A DNA stretch of 64,000 nucleotides from Lentzea atacamensis (GCF_003269295.1 NZ_QLTT01000003.1:434001-498000); one strand, 5' to 3'; shown: positions 31,039-40,910, counted from the first letter of the stretch. The notes: generated by a model from the sequence alone, not told the origin. Numbers and translations are program-made.

Positions 31039-31147
31039 CGGTGACCTCCGGTTTGATCGAGTCTCTGCCGAGGCGTACGGGCGGAAGCGACTCGATGGTT
31101 CACAGGGAGGGCCGTTGGGGTTTTGTCAAGCCTCCGATCGTCTCGTG

Positions 31148-32947
31148 CTAGCGGCCCCAGAGCCTCCAGGTCTGGTTGAGATCACCTGACTGGCCGGAAG
31201 GCTTGCAGGTCCACTGGATGATCCGGGCGCCGGCGGCCGAGGAGACCCCGTTGACGTCGACGCACTTGCCGCTGTGACGTGCGACGAGCTGGTAGTCGTG
31301 AGGATCGTTGCCGCCGTACGTGACCTTCCGCAGCGTGTACTGCTGGCTGGCCGAACCGGGCGCGCAGGCGTTCTGCACGACCGTGGCGGCGTCGGCGGTC
31401 GATGAGCCGCTGACGTCGAGACACTTGCCCGACTGCTGGTTCACCACGGTGTAGGTGTCGGCCACGCCGGCCACCGGGGTGAAGTTCCACAGCTGCTGGT
31501 CACCGCCCTCGCAGTAGAACTGCTGCTGCAGGTTGCCGTCGACACCGCTGAGGTTCGTGTTGTCCAGGCACTGCTGGGAGTGCTGAGCGGCGGCGACGGT
31601 CTGGAAACCGCTCTCCGAGGGCGGCAGCAACGTGATCGTGAACGTCTCGTCGACGTTGTTGTGCGGCACGTTGACCGTCGTTGCGTTGCCGCTCAACGAC
31701 ACCACCGTGTTCTGGACGGTGACGGGGCCCTGGACGGCACCACCGTTGTTGTGCGGGATGCGCTGGACGAGCACTCGCACCTGGTTGTTCTGCACGATGC
31801 CGGTCGTGGTGTCCAGACGTTGCAGGGCGACCGCGACGTTGCCGGTCGTGCTGCCGCCGCCGACGAGGACCTTCGCCACGCCGTTCGCCTTGGTGGCGAA
31901 CGAGTCGTACGACTGGCTCGCTGTCGTGGCGACGATCTGGCCGGTCTGCGAGGCGTAGAACCGGTAGACCCACCACTCGCCCTTGGGCTGGTGCTGTCCC
32001 GCGGAGTTGCGGACGAGCAGGTTGCCGAGATCGTTGTGCAGGTTCCCGGCGCTCGCCCAGTTGGCCCGGAGGCCGTCGGCGCCGGCTCGCTCCAGCCGTG
32101 CGATGTACCACGAGCCGTCGCCGGGGTTCTGCTCGTTGCCGGCGCCGTACTCGTTGATCTGGTACGGCCGCGGGTGCGGGATGCCGCGCGCGTCGAGCGT
32201 CTGGTTCGCCACCGCCACGTTCGTCACCGGGTCGCCCGGCAGCGAGTGCCAGCTGATGATGTCCGGCACGACGTTGTTGGCACGGATGAAGTCCAGGTAC
32301 TGCGGCCACCACCCGCCGGTCGACGGCACGCCCGCGAGGCTCGGCCCGACGATCAGCTGTGTGGGGAAGGCCGCACGCACGCGTTGGTAGGTGCGCCGCC
32401 ACAGCTCGAAGTACTGGGACTGCGGGCGGTTCCAGAACAGCGTGATGTTGGGTTCGTTCCAGAGGTCCCACTGCACGGGCACGCCGGTCGCCCGCACGTC
32501 GTTGATCAGGCGGGTGAGGAAGTTGTCGTAGTCGGTCCAGTTGCCGTTGTCGCCGGGGAAGCGCGAGATCGGATACCCGTCGGCACCCCACAGGTCGTGG
32601 GGGAGCAGGACGAACTCGCCGCCCAGCGCGCGGGTGCGCAACAGCTGGGCGCGCGTCGAGTTCCAGCGTCGGTCGTACCTGCCGGACACCCAGCCGCCGG
32701 GACTGTCGAGCTGGGCGCCGCCGGCACGCATGTACCGGAACTTGACGTCGCGGAAGAAGTGGTCGGCGGGCCCCGTGCCGTTCTCCGTCATGCCGTAGAT
32801 CCAGCCGGAGGCGCGGTAGGTGGGTGTGCCGTTCGTGATGGAGAAGTTGACGCTGATGGACTCGTTGGCGGCGTGGGCCGGTGCCGCGAACGCGAAGACA
32901 GATGCCAGTACGGCCAGGACGGCAGTGCTGGTTCGTCGTTGAACCAT
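31148..32947 (-). CDS. Secreted clan GH-A (GH39-like) glycosidase with ricin-type domain
   Basis: The 599-residue protein starts at ATG 32947 with GGAG 5 nt upstream. It has a signal peptide (about 1-28), a (beta/alpha)8 domain with the acid/base Glu in WDLWNEPNI and the nucleophile Glu in YQINEYGAG, a beta-sandwich, and a C-terminal ricin-like lectin (about 450-599, with SGKCLDVSG and SGKCVDVNG repeats). The spacing of NEP and EYG motifs fits GH39, known for beta-xylosidases and other exo-glycosidases; substrate not certain. It is transcribed alone from a promoter flanked by two TCGAACCGGTTCG(A/G) palindromes. Confidence 0.8.
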   Translation of the reverse strand: MVQRRTSTAVLAVLASVFAFAAPAHAANESISVNFSITNGTPTYRASGWIYGMTENGTGPADHFFRDVKFRYMRAGGAQLDSPGGWVSGRYDRRWNSTRAQLLRTRALGGEFVLLPHDLWGADGYPISRFPGDNGNWTDYDNFLTRLINDVRATGVPVQWDLWNEPNITLFWNRPQSQYFELWRRTYQRVRAAFPTQLIVGPSLAGVPSTGGWWPQYLDFIRANNVVPDIISWHSLPGDPVTNVAVANQTLDARGIPHPRPYQINEYGAGNEQNPGDGSWYIARLERAGADGLRANWASAGNLHNDLGNLLVRNSAGQHQPKGEWWVYRFYASQTGQIVATTASQSYDSFATKANGVAKVLVGGGSTTGNVAVALQRLDTTTGIVQNNQVRVLVQRIPHNNGGAVQGPVTVQNTVVSLSGNATTVNVPHNNVDETFTITLLPPSESGFQTVAAAQHSQQCLDNTNLSGVDGNLQQQFYCEGGDQQLWNFTPVAGVADTYTVVNQQSGKCLDVSGSSTADAATVVQNACAPGSASQQYTLRKVTYGGNDPHDYQLVARHSGKCVDVNGVSSAAGARIIQWTCKPSGQSGDLNQTWRLWGR

Positions 32948-32981
32948 GAGGACTCCGAAACTGGTCAGGGGAGACGGAGAC

Positions 32982-32995
32982 TCGAACCGGTTCGA
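32982..32995. promoter_or_regulatory. Operator O2 TCGAACCGGTTCGA
   Basis: A perfect 14-bp palindrome just downstream of the predicted transcription start of the GH39-like gene. CG-centred palindromes of this size are typical of LacI-family sites. Confidence 0.7.
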
Positions 32996-33005
32996 TCGAG
33001 AAGTG

Positions 33006-33035
33006 AAAGTACGCGCAGTCTGGTCTTCACTGCAA
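33006..33035 (-). promoter_or_regulatory. Promoter of GH39-like gene
   Basis: On the minus strand: -35 TTGCAG (33030-33035), 18-nt spacer, -10 TACTTT (33006-33011). Confidence 0.55.
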
Positions 33036-33047
33036 GGCTCCAGAGAG

Positions 33048-33061
33048 TCGAACCGGTTCGG
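33048..33061. promoter_or_regulatory. Operator O1 TCGAACCGGTTCGG
   Basis: The inner 12 bp (33049-33060) are identical to O2. It lies 13 bp upstream of the -35; centres of O1 and O2 are 66 bp apart, about six helical turns, suited to looping. Confidence 0.7.
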
Positions 33062-33071
33062 CCGCTCCTGG

Positions 33072-35945
33072 TCACACCCAGACGACCTGCCACTGCTGGT
33101 TGGCCACACCGTTGGCCGGCCACGCGATCACGCGGGCGCCGTCGGCCTTGGAGCCGCCGTCCACGTCCGCGTACAGGCCGGTGCGCACGTTCACGAGGTT
33201 GACGTGACCGCCGCCCGCGTCGACGAGCTTCCACCGCTGGTCGTCGGTGCCGGTGTCCGTCCACTGGCCGAGCTGGTCGCCCTGGGCGGCGCTGCGGCTG
33301 CCCAGCACCTTGCCGCTGTGCCGGGCGGCGAGGCGGAACGAGCCGTCGGCGTTGGGGAGCAGCTGCCACTGCTGGTTGGCACTGCCCGACCAGGTCCACT
33401 GGATCACCCCGGCGGCGTCGCCGGTCCCCGCGCCGTTGACGTCGAGCACCTTGCCGCTGTTGCGGTTGACGAGCCGGCACCAGCCGTTCTGCAGCGACAC
33501 GGTGACGTCGGTGCGTTGCCCGGCGACCAGGGTGACCTGCCGGGCGTGCGGGCCGAGCGGCGACGGCGCGACCGATGCCGTGGTGGTCACGGACGTCATG
33601 CCGCGCCGGCTGATCAGGGTGACGGTCTGGTCGACGGCCGAGGTGACGGACACGGTGGCCGTGCGGGCGGACAGGTCCCAGCTCAGGCTGTGCACGCGGA
33701 TGCGGCCGCGGGCCCGCATGCCGGTGATCGTGCCCCTGGCGAGCTGTCCGGGCAGCGCCGGGAGGAGCTCGAGCACGCCGGGCCGGGAGTAGAGCAACGC
33801 CTCGGCCAGCACGCCCGGCAGCGCGTTGGCCGCGTCGGCGTTGTAGATGTCGCGGTTCGGGTTGTGCGAGGTCATCAGCGACCTGAAGAGCATGTCGTTG
33901 CCGATGATCTTGCGCAGGTTGTCGTAGACCTTGGCGCCGTCCTTGAGCCGGGCGGCCGCCAGCGCGCGGTGCAGGCTGCCGTGGGCGGAGATGTTCTGGT
34001 CGCCGCGGATCTCCAGCGCCCGCAGCGCCGGGCGGACGAGGCCGGGGGTCTCCTCCGGGTTGATCTCGTGCAGTGGCCAGGCGCCGTACAGGTGCTGCAC
34101 GTGCCGGTGGTGGTACTGGTCGTTCAGGCCCGGCCACGACCACTCGGCGAGCGCGTTGTCGCTGTTGATCCGGTAGGCGGGCATCCTGTCCAGAAGTGCC
34201 TTCCAGCGCTGGACGCCCTGCCCGCTGCCCTGTTCCACGCCGAGCGCGTTCGCGGCGAAGATCGCGGCCTGGAGTGCGTGCTTGCCGGCCATGATCTCGC
34301 CGGTGGCGTTGATGCTGAGCATCACGCCGGTGTTGGAGGGCGCGTTCTCCGCCGAGAAGCACGGCACGAAGACGACTTTGCCGTTCGAGTCGGTGCGGGT
34401 CAGGAAGTCCTCGTAGAACAGCGCGAGCTCCATCAGCGCGGGACCGAGCTTCTCGCGCAGGAACGCCTGGTCGCCGGTGACCTCGTAGTGCTCTAGCAGC
34501 GGGTAGAACAGCCAGTCGGCGCCGCCGGTCCAGGTGTGGCCGGGGAAGTCGCCGCCGTTGAAATGCAGCATGTGGCCGTACTCGCCGTCGGTGCGGGTCG
34601 GAGCGAGGAAACCACGGGCGCCGTAGAGGTTCCGCGCGTTCGTGCGCCAGTGCGCCAGCTGCCCGAGCACCAGGTTGAAGTAGCCCTGCATGGCCTCGGT
34701 GGTGTCGAGGATGTTGCCGCCCGCGACCTGGAGGTTGACGTTGGCGTCGGTGGTGAAGTCGTCGGCCCAGGCGCCCGACCACGTACCCGTCCAGATGCCG
34801 GTCAGCCGCGGTGGCAGGATCCCGCTGGAGCTGATGAAGAGGTAGCGGCCGGAGTCGTAGAGCCGTTCGAGCAAGGCGAGGTCGATGACGCTCTTGTTGT
34901 TGTTCTGCCTGGTGATCAGCTCACTGGTGGACAGCCTGCGGTCGGCCTCGGACACGTTCAGGTCCAGGCGTGACCGGTCGTACATCTCGGTGTGGATCGC
35001 GGTGTGCCGCGAGCGCAGTGCCGCGTAGCCGGTGCCGAGCGAGGCCAGCGCCGCGTGCAACGGCTTGGCGTCCCACACCGCCGACTCGTACCTGTCGAGC
35101 TTGGTGAGCAGCAGCAGTGCGCTCGCCCCGGCCACGATGATCGTGGCGCCGTTCGCGGTGACGGTGCCGCCGGTGGCGACGACCCTCGTGACGCCCTCGT
35201 ACCCGAAGGCGCCCTGCCCCGACGGGTAGGTGCCGCGCAGGTTGAGGTAGCCGTCGCCGTTCGAGATGGTGGCGAGCGTCGTGTAGCCGACGCTCGAAGG
35301 CGCGCTTTCCAGCGCGGTGCTGACGCTCAGCGTGGCGTCGATCGTGCGGCCGCTCGCGGGGAGGAGCTCGTGGACGATCACCTTGTCGGCACGGGAGACG
35401 AACGCCCTGCGGGTCCACGTGCCGTTGCTGTCCGTCCAGCTGGAGATGACCTCGCCGGTGCGGAAGTCGGTGACCCGGCCGTAGTTGTTGACGGTGGTCA
35501 TGCCGGGTGTGGCGATCCGCAGCTCGTAAGCAGGATGGTAGGTCTGCGTCCAGCGCAGCGACCAGCCGGCCGCGAAGTCCCTGTTCGCCCCGGCGTAGTC
35601 GCCGGCGAGTGCCTTGTCCCGCACGGCGTTCAGGCGGCCGGAGAGCACCGGGGGCGTGACGGAACGGGTGCCGTTCGGCAGCACGAGCCGGTGGTAGTTG
35701 AAGATCACCTTCTCGGTGGCGGGCGGACCGTGCAGCACCGCGCCGTACTCGCCGTTGCCGGTGAGGAAGCCGTCCGTCCAGGACGATGCCGGGCTCGCGT
35801 CGTAGATGCCGCGGTCGGGCAGGGTGATCTGCGGCGGTACCGCGGCGGTCGCGGTGCCGCGGAGCATGCCGCCGGGTAACGCCGCAGCGCCGGCCGTGAG
35901 CGCGGAGACGGTGAGGAAACGCCTGCGGTTGAGCGGGTTGTCCAT
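33072..35945 (-). CDS. Divergent GH95-like glycosidase with ricin-type repeats
   Basis: The 957-residue protein has a Tat-like signal (NRRRFL, residues about 6-11, then a hydrophobic stretch), a GH95-like body (about 38-820: N-terminal beta domain, (alpha/alpha)6 barrel, C-terminal beta domain) and about 135 residues of ricin-like repeats. Unlike the 3465-6300 enzyme, the NANLPMNYW motif is replaced by DANVNLQVAGG, and the DGNFG motif by NADAANALPG; a Glu is kept in FSAENAPSN. It may therefore have a different specificity, such as L-galactosides or another fucoside. It is placed 13 nt behind an ABC sugar permease gene, directly in a sugar-import operon downstream of fuconate dehydratase. Confidence 0.82.
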   Translation of the reverse strand: MDNPLNRRRFLTVSALTAGAAALPGGMLRGTATAAVPPQITLPDRGIYDASPASSWTDGFLTGNGEYGAVLHGPPATEKVIFNYHRLVLPNGTRSVTPPVLSGRLNAVRDKALAGDYAGANRDFAAGWSLRWTQTYHPAYELRIATPGMTTVNNYGRVTDFRTGEVISSWTDSNGTWTRRAFVSRADKVIVHELLPASGRTIDATLSVSTALESAPSSVGYTTLATISNGDGYLNLRGTYPSGQGAFGYEGVTRVVATGGTVTANGATIIVAGASALLLLTKLDRYESAVWDAKPLHAALASLGTGYAALRSRHTAIHTEMYDRSRLDLNVSEADRRLSTSELITRQNNNKSVIDLALLERLYDSGRYLFISSSGILPPRLTGIWTGTWSGAWADDFTTDANVNLQVAGGNILDTTEAMQGYFNLVLGQLAHWRTNARNLYGARGFLAPTRTDGEYGHMLHFNGGDFPGHTWTGGADWLFYPLLEHYEVTGDQAFLREKLGPALMELALFYEDFLTRTDSNGKVVFVPCFSAENAPSNTGVMLSINATGEIMAGKHALQAAIFAANALGVEQGSGQGVQRWKALLDRMPAYRINSDNALAEWSWPGLNDQYHHRHVQHLYGAWPLHEINPEETPGLVRPALRALEIRGDQNISAHGSLHRALAAARLKDGAKVYDNLRKIIGNDMLFRSLMTSHNPNRDIYNADAANALPGVLAEALLYSRPGVLELLPALPGQLARGTITGMRARGRIRVHSLSWDLSARTATVSVTSAVDQTVTLISRRGMTSVTTTASVAPSPLGPHARQVTLVAGQRTDVTVSLQNGWCRLVNRNSGKVLDVNGAGTGDAAGVIQWTWSGSANQQWQLLPNADGSFRLAARHSGKVLGSRSAAQGDQLGQWTDTGTDDQRWKLVDAGGGHVNLVNVRTGLYADVDGGSKADGARVIAWPANGVANQQWQVVWV

Positions 35946-35958
35946 CAGGGGTGAACTC

Positions 35959-36951
35959 CTACTCCTGGGCTTTGCCCCCGGTGACGCGGGAGAGAGCCAG
36001 CGCGATGAGGATGATCGTTCCGTTGAGCGCCCCGATCCACTGGGCGGGGACGCCGGCGAGCGTGAGCACGTTCTGGATCAGGAACAGCAGCAGGATGCCG
36101 GTGAAGGCGCCGAACATCGTGCCCTTGCCGCCGTTGAGGCTGATGCCACCGATGACTGCGGCGGCGAAGACCGTGAAGATGTAGCCGTTGCCCTGTGCGG
36201 AGGCGACCGAGGCGAGCCGCCCGCTCAGCAGCAGGCCGCTGAGCGCGGCGAGCAGGCTCGCCGTCACGATCACGATCCACAGCACCCGGCCGGTGCGGAT
36301 GCCCGCCGCCTTGGCCGCGTCGACGTTGCCGCCGATCGCGTAGAGGGAGCGGCCGAAGCTCGTGAAGCCGAGCAGCACGATGCCCGCGGCGAACAGGGTC
36401 AGGCACAGCCAGACCGACGCCGGCATGCCGAGCCACTGGGTGGTGCCGAGGTAGAGCATGGACTCCGGCAGCCGGAAGAACGTCTGGCCGCCTGAGATGC
36501 CGGTGAGGATGCCGCGCAGGACGATCAGCATGCCGAGCGTCACGATGAAACCGTTGAGCCCGAACCGGATGATGAACAACGCGTTGACCACGCCGATCAG
36601 CACGCCGACCGCCAGGGTGATCGGCACGGACCAGCCGCCCGGCAGCAGCCCGAGCCCGTGACCGGCGCCGACCGGCACGGTGAGCCAGGCGGCGACGCCG
36701 GGTGCGAGCCCGACCGTGGACTCCAGCGAGAGGTCCATCTTCTTGACGATCAGCACCAGCGTCTGCGCCAGGACCAGGATCGCGATCTCCGACATGGTCT
36801 GCAGCACGTTGATCAGGTTGTCGCCGCGCAGGAAGACCGGGCTGACCAGCTGGCCGACGACCGCGATCACGATGATCGCGGGGATCAGCGCCAGGTCGCG
36901 CAGCCTCGCGAAGGCGATCTTCCGGTTGACCGCGGCCGTGGTGTCAGTCAT
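35959..36951 (-). CDS. CUT2-type sugar ABC transporter permease (RbsC-like)
   Basis: The 330-residue protein (ATG 36951) is very hydrophobic, with about eight to ten membrane segments, and has the RbsC/XylH-type segments VNALFIIRFGLNGFIVTLG and YAIGGNVDAAKAAGI, the ATPase-contact region. It overlaps the ATPase gene by 8 nt. With the ATPase and lipoprotein upstream it forms a CUT2 importer for a monosaccharide, in context probably L-fucose. Confidence 0.92.
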   Translation of the reverse strand: MTDTTAAVNRKIAFARLRDLALIPAIIVIAVVGQLVSPVFLRGDNLINVLQTMSEIAILVLAQTLVLIVKKMDLSLESTVGLAPGVAAWLTVPVGAGHGLGLLPGGWSVPITLAVGVLIGVVNALFIIRFGLNGFIVTLGMLIVLRGILTGISGGQTFFRLPESMLYLGTTQWLGMPASVWLCLTLFAAGIVLLGFTSFGRSLYAIGGNVDAAKAAGIRTGRVLWIVIVTASLLAALSGLLLSGRLASVASAQGNGYIFTVFAAAVIGGISLNGGKGTMFGAFTGILLLFLIQNVLTLAGVPAQWIGALNGTIILIALALSRVTGGKAQE

Positions 36952-38449
36952 CGAGGTCGACTCCTTCCATCGCGGCGACGAGCCGGTGGTCGTGCCAGCC
37001 GCGGGGGATCTCGGCGACCACAGCACCCTGGAACACCACCAGGACCCGGTCGCACAGGCGCAGGTCGTCGAGCTCGTCGGAGGCGATGAGCACCCCCGCG
37101 CCGGACTCGGCGATCTCCTCGACCTTGGCGAGGAGGAACTCCTTGGACCGCACGTCGACGCCGGCGGTCGGGTTGATCAGCACCAGCAGTGCGGGGTCGT
37201 TGGCCAGCGCACGGGCCATCACGACCTTCTGCTGGTTGCCACCGGAGAGCCCGGAGACCGGCAGCTCCGGCCCCGGTGTCTTGATCGCGAGCTTGCCGAT
37301 CATGTCGCGGGCGAAGCCGTCCCGCCGCCGCCCGTCGATGAAACCGGCTGGGCCCAGGCGGTCCGGAATGGTCAGGGTTCCGTTGTCCGCGATGGACATC
37401 TGCGCGACGTAACCCTGGTGGTGCCGGTCCTGCGGGACGAACCCGACGCCCGCCCTGAGCGCCGCCGGCACGCTGCCGGGCCGCGGCCGGGTGCCCGCGA
37501 TCTCCACCGAACCGGTGGTGGCGGCCCGCAGTCCCGCGATCGTCTCCGCGATCTCGACGCGGCCGCTGCTCGCCGCGCCGGCGAGACCGACGATCTCGCC
37601 CGCGCGGACCCGCAGCGTCACGTCCTCGTAAGCGCCGGGCAGTGACGCTCCCGTCATCTCCAGCACGGGAGCGGCGTTCGCGTCGGGCACGCGGCGGGTG
37701 TCACCGGTCTCCGTCGCCACCTCACCGGTCATGGCCGCCACCAGCTCGGCCCGCGGCAGCTCGCCGACCGCGGCGGTCAGCACGTGCCGGGCGTCGCGGA
37801 ACACCGTGACGGTGTCGCAGATCTCGTAGATCTCCTCCAGGTGGTGGCTGATGTACAGGAACGTGACGCCCTGCCGCTGCAGCTCGGTGATGCGGCCGAA
37901 GAGCCGGGCGATGGCGGCGGCGTCGAGCTGGGCGGTCGGCTCGTCGAGGATGATGAAGCGTGCCCCGAACGAGAGCGCTCTCGCGATCTCCACGAACTGG
38001 CGCTGCTCGACGTCCAGCTCACCGGCGGGCAGCCGCACGTCCACGTCGACCGACCAGGCGTCGAGCAGCTCCCGCGCCTTGGTGCGCACGGTCTTCCAGC
38101 TGATCAGCCCGCTGCGGCCGTGGTCGTGCCGGTTGAGGAACAGGTTCTCCGCCACCGTCAGTTCGGGGATGATCGTGGACTTCTGGTAGACGCAGGCCAC
38201 GCGCTGCCGCCACGCGTCGCGGTCGGTGAGCCGGGGAGCCGGCTCACCGCCGAACGTGATGGTGCCCTCGTCCGGTGCCTGCAGTCCGGTGAGGACGGAC
38301 ACGAGCGTCGACTTGCCGGCCCCGTTCCGTCCCACCAGCGCGTGGGTCTGCCCCTGGTCGATCCGGATGGCGGCCTCGCGCAGGGCCACGGTGGACCCGT
38401 ACCTCTTCGTCACTCCCGCCGCCTCTGCGACGGCCGGCGCTGCAACCAT
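36944..38449 (-). CDS. CUT2-type sugar ABC transporter ATP-binding protein
   Basis: The 501-residue protein (ATG 38449) has two ABC domains, as in RbsA/MglA. The first has Walker A GRNGAGKST, Walker B FIILDEPTAQLD and a degenerate signature; the second has a degenerate Walker A (GAASSGRVE) and the LSGGNQQK signature, the usual asymmetry of CUT2 ATPases. It drives sugar import with the permease (8-nt overlap) and the lipoprotein encoded 19 nt upstream. Confidence 0.94.
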   Translation of the reverse strand: MVAAPAVAEAAGVTKRYGSTVALREAAIRIDQGQTHALVGRNGAGKSTLVSVLTGLQAPDEGTITFGGEPAPRLTDRDAWRQRVACVYQKSTIIPELTVAENLFLNRHDHGRSGLISWKTVRTKARELLDAWSVDVDVRLPAGELDVEQRQFVEIARALSFGARFIILDEPTAQLDAAAIARLFGRITELQRQGVTFLYISHHLEEIYEICDTVTVFRDARHVLTAAVGELPRAELVAAMTGEVATETGDTRRVPDANAAPVLEMTGASLPGAYEDVTLRVRAGEIVGLAGAASSGRVEIAETIAGLRAATTGSVEIAGTRPRPGSVPAALRAGVGFVPQDRHHQGYVAQMSIADNGTLTIPDRLGPAGFIDGRRRDGFARDMIGKLAIKTPGPELPVSGLSGGNQQKVVMARALANDPALLVLINPTAGVDVRSKEFLLAKVEEIAESGAGVLIASDELDDLRLCDRVLVVFQGAVVAEIPRGWHDHRLVAAMEGVDLDD

Positions 38450-38468
38450 GTCGCTTGTCGCCTTCTGC

Positions 38469-39521
38469 TCACTGGAGCTTGTTGCCCCACAAGGACTTGT
38501 CGTCGTGCTTGAGGCTGGGCACACCGTCGAACGTGCCGCCGTCCGCGGTCACCAGGGGAGCGGAGAGCTGGTCCTCCAGCAGCCCGTCGCGGACCTGGAC
38601 GATCGTGCTGTCGTGGTCGGTCTTGCCGGGCTTGAACGTCTCGCCGTTGATCGCCGCCTTCAGGTACTGCAGCGCGTACTTGGCGTAGAGGTCGGCCGGT
38701 TGCGAGACGGTCGCGTCGATGTGGCCTTCCGCGATGTTCTTGAGCTCCTCGGGAATCCCGTCGTTGGACACGATGAACACGTGCTTGGGGTCCGACGGGC
38801 CGACCAGCAGTCCCTTCTGCTTGAGCACCTGCAGCGTGCCGGAGAGGGCGAAGCTCGACTGCATGTAGACGCCCTTGATGTCCGGGTTGGCGGTGAGGTC
38901 CGTCTGCAGCTTCTGCGCCGCGACCGCGCCGTCCCAGTTCGTGGCCTCCCCGAGGACGGTGATGCCGGGGTAGTTGGCCTTCATGCAGTCGTTGAACGCC
39001 TCGGTGCGGTCCCTGCCGTTGATGGACGCGAGATCTCCCTGGAGCATCACGACCTTGCCCTTGCCGGCGAGCTTCGCGCCGAGGAACCGGCAGGCCTTCT
39101 CGCCGTAGGCCCGGTTGTCCGCGCGGACGACCATGAACACGTCACCGCTGTCGGGCCGGGTGTCGACGGTGACGACCGGGATCTTCTTGGCCGCCAGCTG
39201 TTCCAGCGTGGGCGCGATGGCCGCGGTGTCCTGCGGTGCCATCGCGACACCCTTCACGCCCTGGCTGATGAACGTCTGGACGTTGGCGGTGAGCTTGGCG
39301 ACGTCGTTCTGCGAGTTGGTGGTCTTGAGCTCCAGGCCCAGCTCCTTCCCGAACTCGGGGGTGTACTTGATGTAGGAGTTCCAGAAGTCGGTGTCGGACC
39401 GCGGGTAGTCGACGCCGACCACCGGCCCGCCGCCCGCCCCGGAACCCGAGGTGCCGCAACCGGTGAGCACAGCGGCGAGAACGGTGACGATGCCGACGCA
39501 GGCACGAGAGCTGGTGTTCAC
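38469..39521 (-). CDS. Sugar-binding lipoprotein of CUT2 ABC transporter
   Basis: The 350-residue protein starts at GTG 39521 (AGGAG upstream). It has a lipoprotein signal with lipobox LTGC (Cys22), then a ribose/rhamnose-type periplasmic-binding fold (VGVDYPRSDTDFWNSY at its start, VKGVAMAPQDTAAIAP, FIVSNDGIPEEL). It would capture the sugar at the membrane surface. It lies 10 nt behind the L-fuconate dehydratase gene, supporting L-fucose or an analogue as ligand. Confidence 0.93.
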   Translation of the reverse strand: MNTSSRACVGIVTVLAAVLTGCGTSGSGAGGGPVVGVDYPRSDTDFWNSYIKYTPEFGKELGLELKTTNSQNDVAKLTANVQTFISQGVKGVAMAPQDTAAIAPTLEQLAAKKIPVVTVDTRPDSGDVFMVVRADNRAYGEKACRFLGAKLAGKGKVVMLQGDLASINGRDRTEAFNDCMKANYPGITVLGEATNWDGAVAAQKLQTDLTANPDIKGVYMQSSFALSGTLQVLKQKGLLVGPSDPKHVFIVSNDGIPEELKNIAEGHIDATVSQPADLYAKYALQYLKAAINGETFKPGKTDHDSTIVQVRDGLLEDQLSAPLVTADGGTFDGVPSLKHDDKSLWGNKLQ

Positions 39522-39531
39522 AGCGGATCTC

Positions 39532-40848
39532 CTAAGGGGTGGCGGGATCGGGTGCGAGGTTCCAGACGGGTCCGTCGGGGTAGCGGTGGGCGGCGATGGA
39601 CGCGGGATGCAGCTCGGCGCTGATGCCGGGAGCCGTCGGGGCGAGGTAGTGACCGTCGTGGACGTGCACCGGGTCGGTGAAGTGCTCGTGCAGGTGGTCG
39701 ACGTACTCGATGTAGCGGTTCTCGGTGGTACCGCTGACGGCGACGTAGTCGAACATCGCCAGGTGCTGGACCATTTCGCACAGCCCGACCCCGCCCGCGT
39801 GCGGGCAGACCGGGACGCCGAACTTGGCGGCCAGCAACAGGATGGCGACGTTCTCGGTGACGCCCGCGGTGCGGCTGGCGTCGAGCTGCAGGACGTCGAT
39901 CGCGTCCAGCTGCAGCAGTTGCTTGAACATGACCTGGTTGTGGGTGTGCTCGCCGGTGGCGACCTTCACCGGCGCCACGGCTCGCCGGATGGCGGCGTGT
40001 CCGAGGACGTCGTCGGGTGAGGTCGGTTCCTCGATCCAGTACGGGTCGTACGCCGCGAGCGTGGACATCCAGGCGATCGCCTGCCGCACGCCCCACGCCT
40101 GGTTCGCGTCGACCGCGATCTTGATGTTCGGGCCGACCGCTTCACGAGCCAGCCGCAGCCGGCGCATGTCGTCTACGGCGTCGGCGCCGACCTTCAGCTT
40201 GATCAGGTCGAAGCCGTCGGCGACGGCCTGCCTGGACAGGCGCACGAGCTTCTCGTCGTCGTAGCCGAGCCAGCCGGGGGTCGTCGTGTAGGCGGGATAG
40301 CCGTGCTGCAGCAGGTGGGTGGCTCGTGCGGCACGACCCGGTTCGGCGCGGCGCAGGAGCTCGAGCGCTTCGTCGCGGGTGAGCGCGTCCTCGAGGTAGC
40401 GGAAGTCGACGAGGGCGACCAGCTGCTCCGGCGTCATCTCGGAGAGCAGCTGCCACACGGGTTTCTGCTCGCGTCGCCCGTAGAGGTCCCACACCGCGTT
40501 GACGATCGCGGCGGCGGCCATGTGGATGGCGCCCTTGTCGGGGCCGAGCCACCGCAGCTGGCTGTCGCCGGTGAGCCGCCGCGAGAACGCGCCGAGATCG
40601 CCGAGTACCTCGTCCACGGACAGGCCGGTCACCAGGGGAGCCAGTGCGCGCACGGCAGCGACCTCGACATCGTTGCCGCGTCCCACGGTGAACGCGAGTC
40701 CGTGGCCTGCCGCGTCCTCGCTCGTCCGGATGGTCACGTAGGCGGCGGAGTAGTCGGGTTCGGGGTTCATCGCGTCGGATCCGTCGAGCTCACGCGACGT
40801 GGGGAACCGCACGTCCACGGCCTCGACCGCCGTGATCAGCTCGGTCAT
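39532..40848 (-). CDS. fucD: L-fuconate dehydratase
   Basis: The 438-residue enolase-superfamily enzyme converts L-fuconate to 2-keto-3-deoxy-L-fuconate. The N-terminal segment ([16 protein letters not shown]) and [12 protein letters not shown] are typical of FucD/ENOSF1. Catalytic residues are in place: Lys216 and Lys218 (LIKLKVG), metal ligands Asp246 (DANQAW), Glu272 (EEPTSP) and Glu299 (GEHTHN), Asp322 (LQLDASR) and His349 (PHAGG), matching the Xanthomonas enzyme at a constant offset of two. ATG 40848 has GAGGGG upstream. It heads an operon with the CUT2 importer and the divergent GH95, from a promoter at 40920-40949. Confidence 0.95.
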   Translation of the reverse strand: MTELITAVEAVDVRFPTSRELDGSDAMNPEPDYSAAYVTIRTSEDAAGHGLAFTVGRGNDVEVAAVRALAPLVTGLSVDEVLGDLGAFSRRLTGDSQLRWLGPDKGAIHMAAAAIVNAVWDLYGRREQKPVWQLLSEMTPEQLVALVDFRYLEDALTRDEALELLRRAEPGRAARATHLLQHGYPAYTTTPGWLGYDDEKLVRLSRQAVADGFDLIKLKVGADAVDDMRRLRLAREAVGPNIKIAVDANQAWGVRQAIAWMSTLAAYDPYWIEEPTSPDDVLGHAAIRRAVAPVKVATGEHTHNQVMFKQLLQLDAIDVLQLDASRTAGVTENVAILLLAAKFGVPVCPHAGGVGLCEMVQHLAMFDYVAVSGTTENRYIEYVDHLHEHFTDPVHVHDGHYLAPTAPGISAELHPASIAAHRYPDGPVWNLAPDPATP

Positions 40849-40910
40849 GGCTACCACCCCTCGTCGTGTGTCTACGGCGTGTCCGCTGTGCAACAGTCAG
40901 TAGGCGGACA

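Noticed and set aside
37971..37982. GAGAGCGCTCTC palindrome like the LacI operators
   Set aside because: It lies deep inside the ABC ATPase coding sequence, far from a promoter, and is explained by codons for Glu-Arg-Ala-Leu-type sequence.
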